From Gordonia amarae NBRC 15530 (lineage in GTDB: Bacteria; Actinomycetota; Actinomycetes; Mycobacteriales; Mycobacteriaceae), in contig NZ_BAED01000019.1 of the NCBI RefSeq assembly GCF_000241345.1, positions 62,001 to 126,000 of the forward strand: a stretch of DNA of 64,000 nt, written 5' to 3'. This document shows, one piece after another, positions 1-8,901 of this stretch. The position numbers and the translations under genes are program-made. Every line of letters starts with the position of its first letter. The stretch's first letter is position 1. Under the pieces are notes generated by a model. That model worked only from the letters and a program-made list of their open reading frames with translations. It had not been told where the DNA came from and searched no databases.

Positions 1-90
1 CTGAAGAACGTGGCCGCGATAGCTGCGCGCGCCAGACAAATTGACTGGTTGAGCCAGGGAGGGTTGGCAGAACACGCTGCGCCGCAGTAG
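1..90 (+). CDS. Possible C-terminal end of a gene cut by the window edge
   Basis: The first 29 codons are open in frame 1 and end at a TAG (88-90). The encoded tail, rich in Ala and Arg and ending in AEHAAPQ, has ordinary actinobacterial codon use, but I recognise no family. It may be the 3' end of a gene starting before the window, or chance. Confidence 0.25.
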   Translation: MKNVAAIAARARQIDWLSQGGLAEHAAPQ

Positions 91-145
91 GACGTCGGCG
101 CCAGGAGAAACTGGCGGGTACCGCCGGGTGCGTCATACATTCGGC

Positions 146-751
146 TTAGATGCGGACGTGACGGACGCCGACGGCCAGACGGTGCAACTGGTAGCGGAAG
201 GCATTGAGCCTGGGCGTCACCAGGTCGAGGTGGGCGTGTGAGGCGATGAACTCGACGACCTCAACAACAGTTCTGTTGTCGGTGGGCACGTGCGTGGCGA
301 AACGCTTCTCGCGCAGGGCAGTGACACATCGGTCGGCCTGCTGCATTGCCCATGCCTCGTCGGCACCGAGGACCCGCACAGCTCTGACACGACGCCGAAG
401 CCGAGCGTGAATGGTGTCGACCGACGCCGTGAGCGCGTAGTGCCGCACATCTACGCCCCGGCCCATCAGTCCGCCGACGATCTCGTCGAAGTAGTCGGCA
501 TCGACCAGCGTCATCGGAACGATGACCGGGACATCGGCATGCTTGTCGATCTGTGCCAGGGTCTCCACCACACCGGAACGCCACTGCGGACGGTCCTGAA
601 AATCCCCTCGCTGATCGGCGGGCAACATCCGGTGGATGCCGTACCCGAGTTGTTCGGGATCGGCGACATGTGCCGCGGTCAATCGGCGCTGTAGTTCGAA
701 TGCGGTCTGGGTCTTGCCTGCGCCGAACGCGCCATTGATCCACAGGAGCAT
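146..751 (-). CDS. P-loop ATP-binding protein, TmrB/AAA-like
   Basis: The 201-residue protein begins with a Walker A motif, GAFGAGKT, at residues 7-14, only a few residues after the start, as is typical of small cytoplasmic nucleoside-kinase-like or TmrB-like ATP-binding proteins. TmrB of Bacillus confers tunicamycin resistance; whether this protein does is not known. The N-terminal MLLWINGAFG pattern is characteristic of the family. There is no signal peptide or membrane segment. It stands alone, divergent from the PhoX-type gene, with about 180 bp between them. The family assignment is fairly sure; the substrate is unknown. Confidence 0.75.
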   Translation of the reverse strand: MLLWINGAFGAGKTQTAFELQRRLTAAHVADPEQLGYGIHRMLPADQRGDFQDRPQWRSGVVETLAQIDKHADVPVIVPMTLVDADYFDEIVGGLMGRGVDVRHYALTASVDTIHARLRRRVRAVRVLGADEAWAMQQADRCVTALREKRFATHVPTDNRTVVEVVEFIASHAHLDLVTPRLNAFRYQLHRLAVGVRHVRI

Positions 752-840
752 CCCGCCGAACCTACCACCGGATCACAGGCGGCAGGCGAGCCGAGGTCAC
801 CAGCCCGCAGCGTCTACCGGAAGTGTTGTGTTCGTGGTGA

Positions 841-867
841 GTTCACCTCGGCGTTGCCGTCGCGTTC
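841..867 (+). promoter_or_regulatory. Pho-box-like element upstream of the PhoX-type phosphatase gene
   Basis: A 27-bp stretch contains GTTCACC, GTTGCC and GTTC, with GTT trinucleotides at offsets 1, 13 and 24, close to an 11-bp helical repeat. It matches 24 of 27 positions with a second site at 6789-6815. Direct repeats of GTTCA(C/T)C with 11-bp phasing are the known PhoP/RegX3-type phosphate-response boxes in actinobacteria, and the gene that follows is a phosphatase, so a Pho-regulon role is inferred. Confidence 0.5.
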
Positions 868-933
868 AGCATCGTCTCTAGGTTCCCAGATGGTTCGTCC
901 GAGTCCCGGAGGACGTGCCGCCATCGCAGCCCA

Positions 934-3027
934 GTGATAGGAACCGTAGTGCGTATTCCGTTGCAGTTGTTCACTGCTGACACCCGGATCGGCCAGTCGT
1001 CCCGTGCCCGCGTCACCTGCCGCTACAAGTGCGGGGAGGCGTGCTGGCACGAACCCGGAAACACCAGTGACAACGCCTACTTCAGGGATATCGCACGCAC
1101 CGCGATCTCGCGTCGCAGCGCGCTGACCGCCGCCGGCGCGACGGTGCTCGGCGTCACCCTCGCCGCGTGCGGCGACGACAGCTCGTCGTCGACACCGGCA
1201 CCGAGTTCGGGCAGCACCGGCACCCCGGCCACCACCGAATCACCCAATGGCATGAAGTTCGCCGCGGTGGCACCGAACACCGAGGACAAGGTCGTCATCC
1301 CCGACGGCTACCAGCAGGCGATCGTCATCCGCTGGGGCGACCCGGTGATCCCCGGCGCACCCGAGTTCGACTTCAACAAGCAGACCCCGGAGGCGCAGGC
1401 CAAACAGTTCGGCTTCAACAACGATTTCGCCGGACTGATCCCCGTCGACGGCGTCGCCAACCACTACTACCTGGTCTGCAACCAGGAGTACACGACCGAA
1501 CTGTTCATGTTCCACGGCTACAAGGAGAACGCGCCCACCGAGGCGCAGGCGCGGATCGCGATGGCTGCACACGGCATCGTGGTCGTGGAGGTCGCCGCAG
1601 AGCGCGGCACCGGCGCACTCACACCCGTCATCGGCCCCCGCAACCGCAAACTGGACGCCGGCGCACCGTTCACGCTGACCGGCCCCGCCGCGGGCAGCGA
1701 CTTCGTCAAGACCTCCGCCGACCCGGACGGCACCACGATCCTCGGCACCATCGCCAACTGCTCGGGCGGCATCACTCCCTGGGGCACAATGCTTTCCGGC
1801 GAGGAGAACTACAACAACTACTTCTCCAACGCAAGCAAGGTCACCGACCCGAAGGCCGCCGAACACCTCAAGCGGTACTCCTTCGAGGACGACGCCGACA
1901 ATCACCATTGGGGACATTTCGAGAAGCGTTTCGACCTGGCTCAAGAACCCAACGAGGCCAACCGGTTCGGTTATGTCGTTGAGGTCGACCCACACTACCC
2001 GTCGTCCACACCGGTCAAGCACAGCGCGCTCGGTCGCACCAAACACGAGTCGGCGAACATCTACGTCATCGACTCGGGCCCGGACAAGGGTACCGTCGTC
2101 GCGTACACCGGCGACGACGAAAAGTTCGAGTACATCTACAAATTCGTGTCCAGCCGCAAGATCAAGTCGGGCCTGTCGGCGCGGGCGCGGGCGGAGAACC
2201 TGCGCATCCTCGACGAGGGCACCCTGTACGTGGCGACCTTCACCGGCGAGCCCGCCGACGGCACCGGCACCCTTCCCAAGAGCGGAAAGTTCGCCGGAAA
2301 GGGTTCGTGGGCGCCGTTGCTCACCGTGGGCGCCGACGGCAAGGCACAGTCGCATGTCGACGGATTCACCCCCGCCGAGGTGGCGGTGTTCACCCGCAGC
2401 GCCGCCGACAAGGCCGGCGCCACCAAGATGGACCGGCCCGAGGACATCGAACCCAACCCGCGCACCGGCAAGATCTACTGCGCACTGACCAACAACGACA
2501 AACGCGGCACCGAAGGCAAAGCGCCCGCCGACGCCGCGAACCCGCGCAACGAGAACAAAAACGGTCAGATCATCGAGATCACCGACAACCACACCGGCAC
2601 CGACTTCACGTGGGAGCTGCTGCTGGTGTGCGGCGATCCTGCCGCCGCCGACACCTACTACGGCGGCTTCGACAAAACGCAGGTCAGCCCGATCTCGTGC
2701 CCGGACAATGTGGCGTTCGACCCGCACGGGAATCTGTGGATCTCCACCGACGGCAACGCCCTGGACTCCAACGACGGCCTGTTCGCCGTCGCCCTCGACG
2801 GTGACCGGCGCGGTGAGACCAAACAGTTCCTCACCGTCCCCAAGGGCGCGGAAACCTGCGGCCCGATCATCGGCAACGACCGGGTGGTCGTGTGCGTGCA
2901 ACATCCCGGCGAGGAGGACGACCACTCCGCCGACAACCCGGCATCGCACTGGCCCGACGGCGGCACGTCCCAGCCGCGGCCCGCGGTCGTCGCGGTCTGG
3001 CGTGAGGGTGGCACGATCGGCACCTGA
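934..3027 (+). CDS. Tat-exported PhoX/DUF839-family phosphatase
   Basis: A 697-residue protein of the PhoX (DUF839) family, calcium/iron-dependent extracytoplasmic phosphatases. The N-terminal segment has the family pattern CRYKCGEACWHEPGNTSDN at residues 29-47, then a twin-arginine motif SRRSAL (59-64), a hydrophobic stretch and a lipobox-like LAAC with Cys79, so it is probably a Tat-exported lipoprotein followed by a Ser/Thr/Pro-rich spacer. The body is a beta-propeller-like DUF839 domain ending near the C terminus. The GTG at 934 is taken as start; GTG at 949 is also possible, and no well-placed ribosome binding site separates them. A Pho-box-like element lies about 90 bp upstream, consistent with induction by phosphate starvation. 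Confidence 0.88.
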   Translation: MIGTVVRIPLQLFTADTRIGQSSRARVTCRYKCGEACWHEPGNTSDNAYFRDIARTAISRRSALTAAGATVLGVTLAACGDDSSSSTPAPSSGSTGTPATTESPNGMKFAAVAPNTEDKVVIPDGYQQAIVIRWGDPVIPGAPEFDFNKQTPEAQAKQFGFNNDFAGLIPVDGVANHYYLVCNQEYTTELFMFHGYKENAPTEAQARIAMAAHGIVVVEVAAERGTGALTPVIGPRNRKLDAGAPFTLTGPAAGSDFVKTSADPDGTTILGTIANCSGGITPWGTMLSGEENYNNYFSNASKVTDPKAAEHLKRYSFEDDADNHHWGHFEKRFDLAQEPNEANRFGYVVEVDPHYPSSTPVKHSALGRTKHESANIYVIDSGPDKGTVVAYTGDDEKFEYIYKFVSSRKIKSGLSARARAENLRILDEGTLYVATFTGEPADGTGTLPKSGKFAGKGSWAPLLTVGADGKAQSHVDGFTPAEVAVFTRSAADKAGATKMDRPEDIEPNPRTGKIYCALTNNDKRGTEGKAPADAANPRNENKNGQIIEITDNHTGTDFTWELLLVCGDPAAADTYYGGFDKTQVSPISCPDNVAFDPHGNLWISTDGNALDSNDGLFAVALDGDRRGETKQFLTVPKGAETCGPIIGNDRVVVCVQHPGEEDDHSADNPASHWPDGGTSQPRPAVVAVWREGGTIGT

Positions 3028-3167
3028 CCACGTCACCGTGCCGGTGCATGCCCGCACACGGTCGCGGGTGTGCAGCGGTGGCGCAAGGTTGCCCTCGGTG
3101 GTCGACTGTGAAGTACCGTCGGATGGAGTTCATCGATCTACGGTGCAACAGGCAAGGAGAGTGCACC

Positions 3168-4187
3168 ATGGCCACCACACTGACCGAACTGCCGATTGTC
3201 GACATGTCGCTGGTCGACGGTGACGACACCGATCGCGCCATGTTCCGGCAGTCCCTTCTCGCCGCCACACACGAGGTCGGGTTCTTCTACCTCGTCGGCC
3301 ACGGCATCGACCGCGACACCCGAGACCGCCTGTTCGACACCGTCCGTGCGTTCTTCGCGCTGCCGGAGGCCGCCAAGTTCGACGTCGAGATGCTCAAGAG
3401 CCCGCACTTTCGCGGGTACACGCGATTCGGCGGTGAGTACACGCAGGGCGCGATCGACTGGCGCGAACAGATCGACCTGGCCGCCGAATACCCCTCGCTC
3501 GGTTCCGATCCCGGCTATCTGCGGCTCGACGGCCCCAACTTGTGGCCCGAGCTGGCCGGTTTCCGGGAGGTGATCACCGACTGGCAGAAGCGTTGTGGCG
3601 AGCTCGGATTGCGGCTCATGCGCGAGTGGGCCTCAAGCCTGGGCACCGACCGCGCCTTCTTCGACGACGCGTTCGCGCAGCGCCCGTCGACTCTGATGAA
3701 ACTGGTGCGGTATCCGGGCCGCGAGGATGCCGCGCAGCGGCAGGGCGTCGGTGCGCACAAGGACCCCGGCGTGCTCACTCTGCTGCTCATCGAACCGGGC
3801 AAGGGTGGGCTGCAGGTCGAGCACGACGGCGGCTGGATCGATGCCCCGCCCGTCGAGGACGCGTTCGTCGTCAACATCGGCGAACTGATGGAGTACGCGA
3901 CCGACGGTTACCTCAAGGCCACCATGCACCGGGTGCAGTCACCACCTGCGGGGACCGAACGCCTGTCGGTGCCGTTCTTCTTCAACCCTGCCCTCTCGTC
4001 GGCGATGCCCCGGATCGCGTTGCCGGCCGACCTCGCCGCCGATGCGCCCGGCGTCACCGACGACCCGCACAATCCGATCTCGGGCACCTTCGGTGAGAAT
4101 ATGATCAAAGCCCGCCTGCGCGCCCACCCGGACGTCGCCGCCCGGCATCACCCGGATCTGGTCGGCGCCACCACCCCCACGGAGTAG
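3168..4187 (+). CDS. 2-oxoglutarate/Fe(II)-dependent oxygenase, isopenicillin-N-synthase-like
   Basis: A 339-residue cytoplasmic oxygenase. An ATG with AAGGAG about 9 bases upstream sets the start at 3168; an open extension to 3048 lacks family similarity. The N-terminal LPIVDMS and GFFYLVGHGI blocks are typical of plant-type 2OG dioxygenases. The jelly-roll core shows the iron ligands HKD (H-x-D) and the distal His of MHRV, followed by the ERLS segment whose Arg and Ser bind 2-oxoglutarate. The substrate cannot be told from sequence. It is convergent with zwf, the two stop codons being 18 bp apart. Confidence 0.9.
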   Translation: MATTLTELPIVDMSLVDGDDTDRAMFRQSLLAATHEVGFFYLVGHGIDRDTRDRLFDTVRAFFALPEAAKFDVEMLKSPHFRGYTRFGGEYTQGAIDWREQIDLAAEYPSLGSDPGYLRLDGPNLWPELAGFREVITDWQKRCGELGLRLMREWASSLGTDRAFFDDAFAQRPSTLMKLVRYPGREDAAQRQGVGAHKDPGVLTLLLIEPGKGGLQVEHDGGWIDAPPVEDAFVVNIGELMEYATDGYLKATMHRVQSPPAGTERLSVPFFFNPALSSAMPRIALPADLAADAPGVTDDPHNPISGTFGENMIKARLRAHPDVAARHHPDLVGATTPTE

Positions 4188-4205
4188 CCGGCGACAACCA
4201 ACGCC

Positions 4206-5720
4206 TCACTTCTTGGCACGCCAGCCGCGTTCGAAGGGCAGCCGCCACGCGTGTGGCGCGATGAGCTGGTGGATCTGGTTGGGACCCCACGAACCGGGGG
4301 CGTACGGCTTGACCAGCGGCGGATCGGTGAGCAGCGGGATGGAGCGGTCCCACAATGATTCGATGCCGTCGGCGGTGGTGAACAGGGTGTGGTCGCCGGC
4401 CATCGCGTCGAGAATGAGCCGCTCGTACGCTTCGAGGACCTCGTCGGCCCGGTTGGTCTCCTCGGTTGAGAACTGCATTGACAACTTGTCCAGCCGCATC
4501 CCCGGCCCGGGGCGCTTGCCGTAGAACGACAACGACACCCGCGACTCGTCGGCCAGATCGAACGTCAGGTGATCGGGTCCCTGGCTGCCCACGCCCGACC
4601 CGGCCGGGAACATCGACTTCGGCGCCTCCTTGAAGGCAATGGAGATGATGCGCTGACCCTCGGCCATCCGTTTGCCGGTGCGCAGATAGAACGGGACACC
4701 CGCCCAGCGCCAGTTGTCGATGTGGGCGCGCAGCGCGATGAATGTCTCGGTGTCGGACTCGGGATGGACACCGGGTTCGTCGCGGTATCCGAGGTATTGG
4801 CCGCGGACCACATCGCTCGGCTTGATCGGCGTCAGCGACCGGAAGACCTTGTTCTTCTCCTCGGAGATCGCCATCGGTTCCAGCGCCGTCGGTGGTTCCA
4901 TCGCCACGAAAGCCATCACCTGGAACAGGTGGGTGACCACCATGTCCTTGTAGGCGCCGGTCGGCTCGTAGAACGCGGCGCGCGCGTCGAGGCCGAGGGC
5001 TTCGGGGATGTCGATCTGGATGTGTCCGATGAAGTTCCGGTTCCAGATCGGCTCGAACAACCCATTCGCGAACCGCAATGCCAGAATGTTCTGCGCCGCT
5101 TCCTTTCCCAGGAAATGATCGATGCGGAAGATCTGCTCCTCGGCGAACGTCTCATGCAGAAAATCGTTGAGCTTGATCGCCGACTGCAGGTCCTCGCCGA
5201 ACGGCTTCTCCATGATCACCCGGGACCGCTCGATCAGTCCGGCCTCACTCAGGGTGCTGATCACCGCCGGCGCCGCCTTGGGCGGCACGCTCAGATAGTG
5301 CAGACGCCGCACCCCGTCACCGAGTTCGGCCTCGCATTCGACCACCTTGGCTGCCAGTGCGGCCGGACCCGCCGACGACGGCACGTAGTGCAGCCGCGGC
5401 GCGAACGTCGCCCACTGCTCCGGGGTGAGTTTGCGCGCCCCGACGGCCTCGATCGAACGCCGCGCGAATTCACGGAACTCGTCGTTCGACATGTCGTCGA
5501 GTCCGGTGCCCACCACTTGCATGTCGGCGTTCAGATCGGAGGCCACCAGATAGCCGAGACCGCACAACAGTTTTCGCCGTGACAGATCACCTGTCGCCCC
5601 GAAGAGAACCACCACGTGCGGATGGCCCGAGTATTCGAATTGCCGTGCGCGAGCCCCCGGACTTGGATAGGCGATGGTCTGGGCGTGGTCGACGGAGTGG
5701 TCGTCAGCGCTCGCGGTCAT
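4206..5720 (-). CDS. zwf: Glucose-6-phosphate 1-dehydrogenase
   Basis: The 504-residue enzyme oxidises glucose 6-phosphate to 6-phosphogluconolactone with NADP(+), the entry to the pentose phosphate pathway. The dinucleotide-binding GATGDLSRR motif is at residues 41-49 and the substrate/catalytic signature RIDHFLGKE near residue 200. Length is normal for the family. The ATG at 5720 is chosen because it lies about 37 residues before the Rossmann motif; longer open extension upstream is Arg-rich and unlike the family. No opcA, tal or tkt gene is adjacent, so this may be a second isozyme rather than the copy in the central pentose phosphate operon. Confidence 0.95.
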   Translation of the reverse strand: MTASADDHSVDHAQTIAYPSPGARARQFEYSGHPHVVVLFGATGDLSRRKLLCGLGYLVASDLNADMQVVGTGLDDMSNDEFREFARRSIEAVGARKLTPEQWATFAPRLHYVPSSAGPAALAAKVVECEAELGDGVRRLHYLSVPPKAAPAVISTLSEAGLIERSRVIMEKPFGEDLQSAIKLNDFLHETFAEEQIFRIDHFLGKEAAQNILALRFANGLFEPIWNRNFIGHIQIDIPEALGLDARAAFYEPTGAYKDMVVTHLFQVMAFVAMEPPTALEPMAISEEKNKVFRSLTPIKPSDVVRGQYLGYRDEPGVHPESDTETFIALRAHIDNWRWAGVPFYLRTGKRMAEGQRIISIAFKEAPKSMFPAGSGVGSQGPDHLTFDLADESRVSLSFYGKRPGPGMRLDKLSMQFSTEETNRADEVLEAYERLILDAMAGDHTLFTTADGIESLWDRSIPLLTDPPLVKPYAPGSWGPNQIHQLIAPHAWRLPFERGWRAKK

Positions 5721-5824
5721 GGGCACATGCTTGCACGAAACGCCGCGTTTCGTCGGGAAGTGGCCGCGAGGTCGACGGATCAGCCGCCCCGCTGACCGGA
5801 TTCCGGCCGGCGCCGGGTGCGGGG

Positions 5825-6616
5825 TCAGCGTGGTGCGACCAGCAGTGGTTGCGCGACCACGGCGACGGTGCCGTGCTCGTCGCCCATCTCGCCCTGGGCC
5901 AGGCCGATACCGTCGGGTCCGACGGTGCTCCGCGCGTCGAGGAACAGCCAATCGCCGGCGGGCGGTCGTTCGATGGTGACGGTCACCGTCGGCGGAATGA
6001 AGAGCCAGGACTTCATCGGCAGTGGCCCGGACAGACCGTTGGTGGAGTCCGCGACGGTGAGCAGCCGCTGCACCGGCGACGTGGGTTCACCGGCGACGAG
6101 CGGCACCCGTAACCGCGCCCACACCGACGCCGGGCCCGGTTCGTAGCCGCCGGTGACGAACCGCCATTCGATCGCGCGGCCGTATCCCCAATCGGGACTC
6201 ACGCCGTCGAAGAACTCCGTCACCGCGGTCGCCGGAAGATCGGGCACGGCGGACGGCCGCCAATACTCGCCTGTCGAATCCGTGGTGGCATGGATCAACC
6301 ACGCACTGGCCTTCACCGCGAGTCGGTCACCGGCCCACAGCGACGCCTCGATCATCTCGATGCGACGGCCCGGCCGGACGACGCGGGTCTCGATGCGCAT
6401 GGTGCCCTGCGGAATCGAGCCCAGCATGTCGGCGGTGAACCGGGCAATCGCCAGCGTCTCGTCGGACCGGGCGGCCTCGATCGCCCGCGCCAGCAGCGCG
6501 GCCGGGGGACCGCCGTGCTGCATCGAAGGGTCCCAGGGGCTGGAGGTCGCCTGCGTCGACTCGAAAGTGTCGGGGTCATCGGTCGGCAGGTAGAAGGCAT
6601 CGAACGGCAGGGGCAT
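5825..6616 (-). CDS. TesB-like acyl-CoA thioesterase (double hotdog)
   Basis: A 263-residue protein of the thioesterase family with tandem hotdog folds. The HGGPPAALLARA block after residue 30 and the WLIHATTD/WRPSAVPD region are typical of actinobacterial acyl-CoA thioesterases. The ATG at 6616 is preceded by CAGGAG at good spacing. It is presumed to hydrolyse acyl-CoA in the cytoplasm; chain length is unknown. It is transcribed toward zwf with a 100-bp gap, and a distant relative sits at 36367-37152. Confidence 0.8.
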   Translation of the reverse strand: MPLPFDAFYLPTDDPDTFESTQATSSPWDPSMQHGGPPAALLARAIEAARSDETLAIARFTADMLGSIPQGTMRIETRVVRPGRRIEMIEASLWAGDRLAVKASAWLIHATTDSTGEYWRPSAVPDLPATAVTEFFDGVSPDWGYGRAIEWRFVTGGYEPGPASVWARLRVPLVAGEPTSPVQRLLTVADSTNGLSGPLPMKSWLFIPPTVTVTIERPPAGDWLFLDARSTVGPDGIGLAQGEMGDEHGTVAVVAQPLLVAPR

Positions 6617-6788
6617 CCTCGTTCTCCTGTTCCGGTGGCACAGAGTGATCCAGGCCCGTTCTCGTGTGCGGGGCCTGCGTCCGATGGTCCACGGTGGCGA
6701 GGTATCGGTGGTGACCGATCTGGAAACGGGTACCCGATCGTGATCGGGTGACCGGAAAAGCATGGCACGGTAACGACCGGCACGTCGT

Positions 6789-6815
6789 GTTCACCTCGGA
6801 GTTGCCGCCGAGTTC
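6789..6815 (+). promoter_or_regulatory. Second copy of the Pho-box-like element
   Basis: This 27-bp stretch is identical to 841-867 at 24 positions and, like it, sits about 90 bp before a start codon, here of the F420-enzyme gene at 6877. A possible -10 hexamer CATACT follows at about 6829. The match suggests both genes answer to one regulator. Confidence 0.45.
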
Positions 6816-6876
6816 CCCGATCGGACGCCATACTGAGCCTGTGTGTCTTACCCGCAACCAACCGTGAGGAGCGGTC

Positions 6877-7308
6877 ATGACTGAGAGTGCTGACTGGAAT
6901 ACACAGATCATCAACGAGTTTCACGCCAACGAGGGCCGGGTCGGCGGTGCCTTCGAAGGGGCGCCGATGATTCTTGTGCATCACGTCGGCCGCAAATCGG
7001 GTAAGCAGACCGTCACCCCGATGATGTACCTGGCCGACGAGAATGACCCCGACACCGTGCATGTGTTCGCATCCAAGGCGGGCGCGCCGACGAACCCCGC
7101 CTGGTACTACAACCTCACCGCCGCGGGGAGTGCTCGCGTCGAGATCGGCACCGAGGAGTTCGACGTCACCGTCACCGAGATCACCGGAGACGACCGTGAC
7201 CGCATCTACGCCGAGCAGGCCCGCCGGTACCCCGGATTCGCCGGGTACGCGGAAAAGACCGCAGGTATCCGCGTCATCCCGGTCCTCGCACTCCACCGCA
7301 TCCGGTGA
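6877..7308 (+). CDS. Deazaflavin (F420)-dependent nitroreductase family protein
   Basis: A 143-residue split-barrel protein of the DDN family, which bind reduced F420 in mycobacteria and relatives. The blocks HHVGRKSGKQTVTPMMY and GAPTNPAWYYNL are family signatures; the Lys/Ser-rich loop contacts the F420 phosphate and the Pro-x-Trp-Tyr segment lines the deazaflavin site. The ATG follows GAGGAGCG. The natural substrate is unknown; members act in quinone reduction and activation of nitro compounds. A Pho-box-like sequence upstream hints at phosphate-linked control. Confidence 0.9.
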   Translation: MTESADWNTQIINEFHANEGRVGGAFEGAPMILVHHVGRKSGKQTVTPMMYLADENDPDTVHVFASKAGAPTNPAWYYNLTAAGSARVEIGTEEFDVTVTEITGDDRDRIYAEQARRYPGFAGYAEKTAGIRVIPVLALHRIR

Positions 7309-7325
7309 CCTGGACGATCGAAGCA

Positions 7326-8213
7326 TCAATGATCAGCGTCAGGCCACTCACCACACGATTCGTCGGCGATGGCCGCCGGCGACGTCGATTCCGGTGATGG
7401 CTGCGCCGACGTCCCGTGCTCGATACCGAGCTTGTCCCGGAAAAAGGCAAGGACCTGATCGAGGGTGTCGCGGGTGGGTTGGCCGGGTTCATCGATCAGG
7501 TGGTCGGTGAGCACCGAGTGCGGCGGTCCCTGTCCGTCGGGGTTGGCCGACGAGTCGGGGAGTTCGACACCGATGAACGCGTCGCCGAGTTGTTCGCGCA
7601 GGAAGCGGAATCGGTCGGGCGGTGACAACTTGTCGCCGTCGAAACGCGCTCCGAGGACCTGCAGGCCGCCGGCGCACCGCGCTTTGACCACATCGAGGTC
7701 GGCGGAACCGATGTCGATGTTGTGACGCCGACCCGGGGTGATGGCCAGCGGCAGCGACGGCTGGGATAGGACCGGCGCGAGCATCCGGTCATCGACCGCC
7801 ATCGCGAGCGCGAATCCTCCGGTGACGCACATCCCGACCGCTCCGACACCGGGGCCGCCGCATTCGTCGTGGGCTTTGGCGGCCAGGCCACGCAGCCAGC
7901 GCACCACCGCCGACGACTTGCCGGTCGCGAAGATGGTGAACTCCCTTGATACGCACACCTTTCCGAGGGATTTGAGAAGCACAGACGGTCCGTGGGTGGT
8001 GCTGTCGGCGCCGTCGACACCAAACAGCGATGGCAGGTAGACGGTGCACCCGGCGGCGGCGACGCGCCGCGCGAACTCGATCACCTTGGGTGTGATACCC
8101 GGGATCTCCGCGATCACCACCACCGCCGGCCCCGATCCCAGCCGGTGGTAGCGGTGGATCATGTCGTCGTGGCAGAACGTGTCGGTAGCGAAGTCCGCGA
8201 GCAGTTCGGTCAT
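7326..8213 (-). CDS. Dienelactone hydrolase family protein
   Basis: From the ATG at 8213 this is a 295-residue alpha/beta hydrolase. The nucleophile elbow is GMCVTGG with Cys129, the Cys-for-Ser nucleophile diagnostic of dienelactone hydrolases, which open lactone rings in chlorocatechol and related pathways. A C-terminal tail of about 35 residues is low-complexity and acidic. An upstream extension to 8330 is open but not family-like. No aromatic-pathway genes are immediate neighbours, so the substrate is unassigned. It is convergent with the F420 enzyme 17 bp away. Confidence 0.85.
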   Translation of the reverse strand: MTELLADFATDTFCHDDMIHRYHRLGSGPAVVVIAEIPGITPKVIEFARRVAAAGCTVYLPSLFGVDGADSTTHGPSVLLKSLGKVCVSREFTIFATGKSSAVVRWLRGLAAKAHDECGGPGVGAVGMCVTGGFALAMAVDDRMLAPVLSQPSLPLAITPGRRHNIDIGSADLDVVKARCAGGLQVLGARFDGDKLSPPDRFRFLREQLGDAFIGVELPDSSANPDGQGPPHSVLTDHLIDEPGQPTRDTLDQVLAFFRDKLGIEHGTSAQPSPESTSPAAIADESCGEWPDADH

Positions 8214-8358
8214 CAGCTCAGTGTGCCGGACCAAAGGGTGGGTCGTCGCGTGTCGGTATCGGAGGTTCGGATCACGGTCGGTGGAGGTGGTCTCGCGCCA
8301 CAACGGTTCGTAGCGCGAGTCATCCTGCACCGTGGGTGAGGTCTGGCCCCGTCGATAC

Positions 8359-8374
8359 TGTGCTGTGCATCACA
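8359..8374 (+). promoter_or_regulatory. Candidate CRP/GlxR-type site
   Basis: TGTGC, six bases, then TCACA fits the CRP/GlxR consensus of TGTGA-N6-TCACA with one change. It lies about 10 bp before a possible -10 TACGAT of the secreted-protein gene at 8418, a position that would favour repression. Single-site evidence only. Confidence 0.3.
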
Positions 8375-8417
8375 GAACAGGCGTACGATGGGCAGACTGC
8401 TCGGAGAGGAGACGGCG

Positions 8418-8777
8418 ATGCCTGCACAAACCCGTTCCATCCTGGTCCGGACCGCCGCGATCGCGGCCGGTGCCGGAGTCGCTGCGCTGCTCACGGTGGC
8501 GGCCCCGGCGTCGGCGGATGTTCCGCCCGGCACCTACACGTCCACCACCTTGTCGGGCGGAACCGTGCTGCTGCAACGCAATGGGTACGTGCAGGGGCAC
8601 GACCTGGTCCTCATCGGGCGCTATCCGATCCACCCCAGGCGGGGCGGCGGCTACTACGTGGACTTCTTTCCCGGCCACCGCGTGTTCATGAACAGCGACG
8701 GCCACGGTGGCTACCGGGGCCCGGCGTTCCTCGGCGGCGTGCAGGTCGGCACGTTCACGCTGACTCCCCGCGGCTGA
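8418..8777 (+). CDS. Small secreted protein of unknown function
   Basis: A 119-residue protein with an N-terminal signal peptide: positive residues, an Ala/Val-rich hydrophobic core (residues 11-31) and a likely signal peptidase cleavage after APASA. The mature part of about 85 residues is rich in Gly, Tyr and beta-prone residues and has no Cys. I do not recognise a family. The ATG is preceded by GGAGAGGAG. Confidence 0.75.
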   Translation: MPAQTRSILVRTAAIAAGAGVAALLTVAAPASADVPPGTYTSTTLSGGTVLLQRNGYVQGHDLVLIGRYPIHPRRGGGYYVDFFPGHRVFMNSDGHGGYRGPAFLGGVQVGTFTLTPRG

Positions 8778-8901
8778 TCCGTCCGCATCTCGATGACGTG
8801 GCGGGCGCCACACCCGTCGTGGGACCATTGGCCCGTGTCGTTCCGGTACGGCAGTCGTAGCGTCAGCCTTACCACTGGTCAACGACGATCAAGGAGCGGT
8901 C

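Noticed and set aside
1240-3057. 605-codon open frame antisense to the PhoX-type gene
   Set aside because: Low-complexity Gly/Val/Arg translation without family motifs; a GC-rich shadow of the phosphatase gene.
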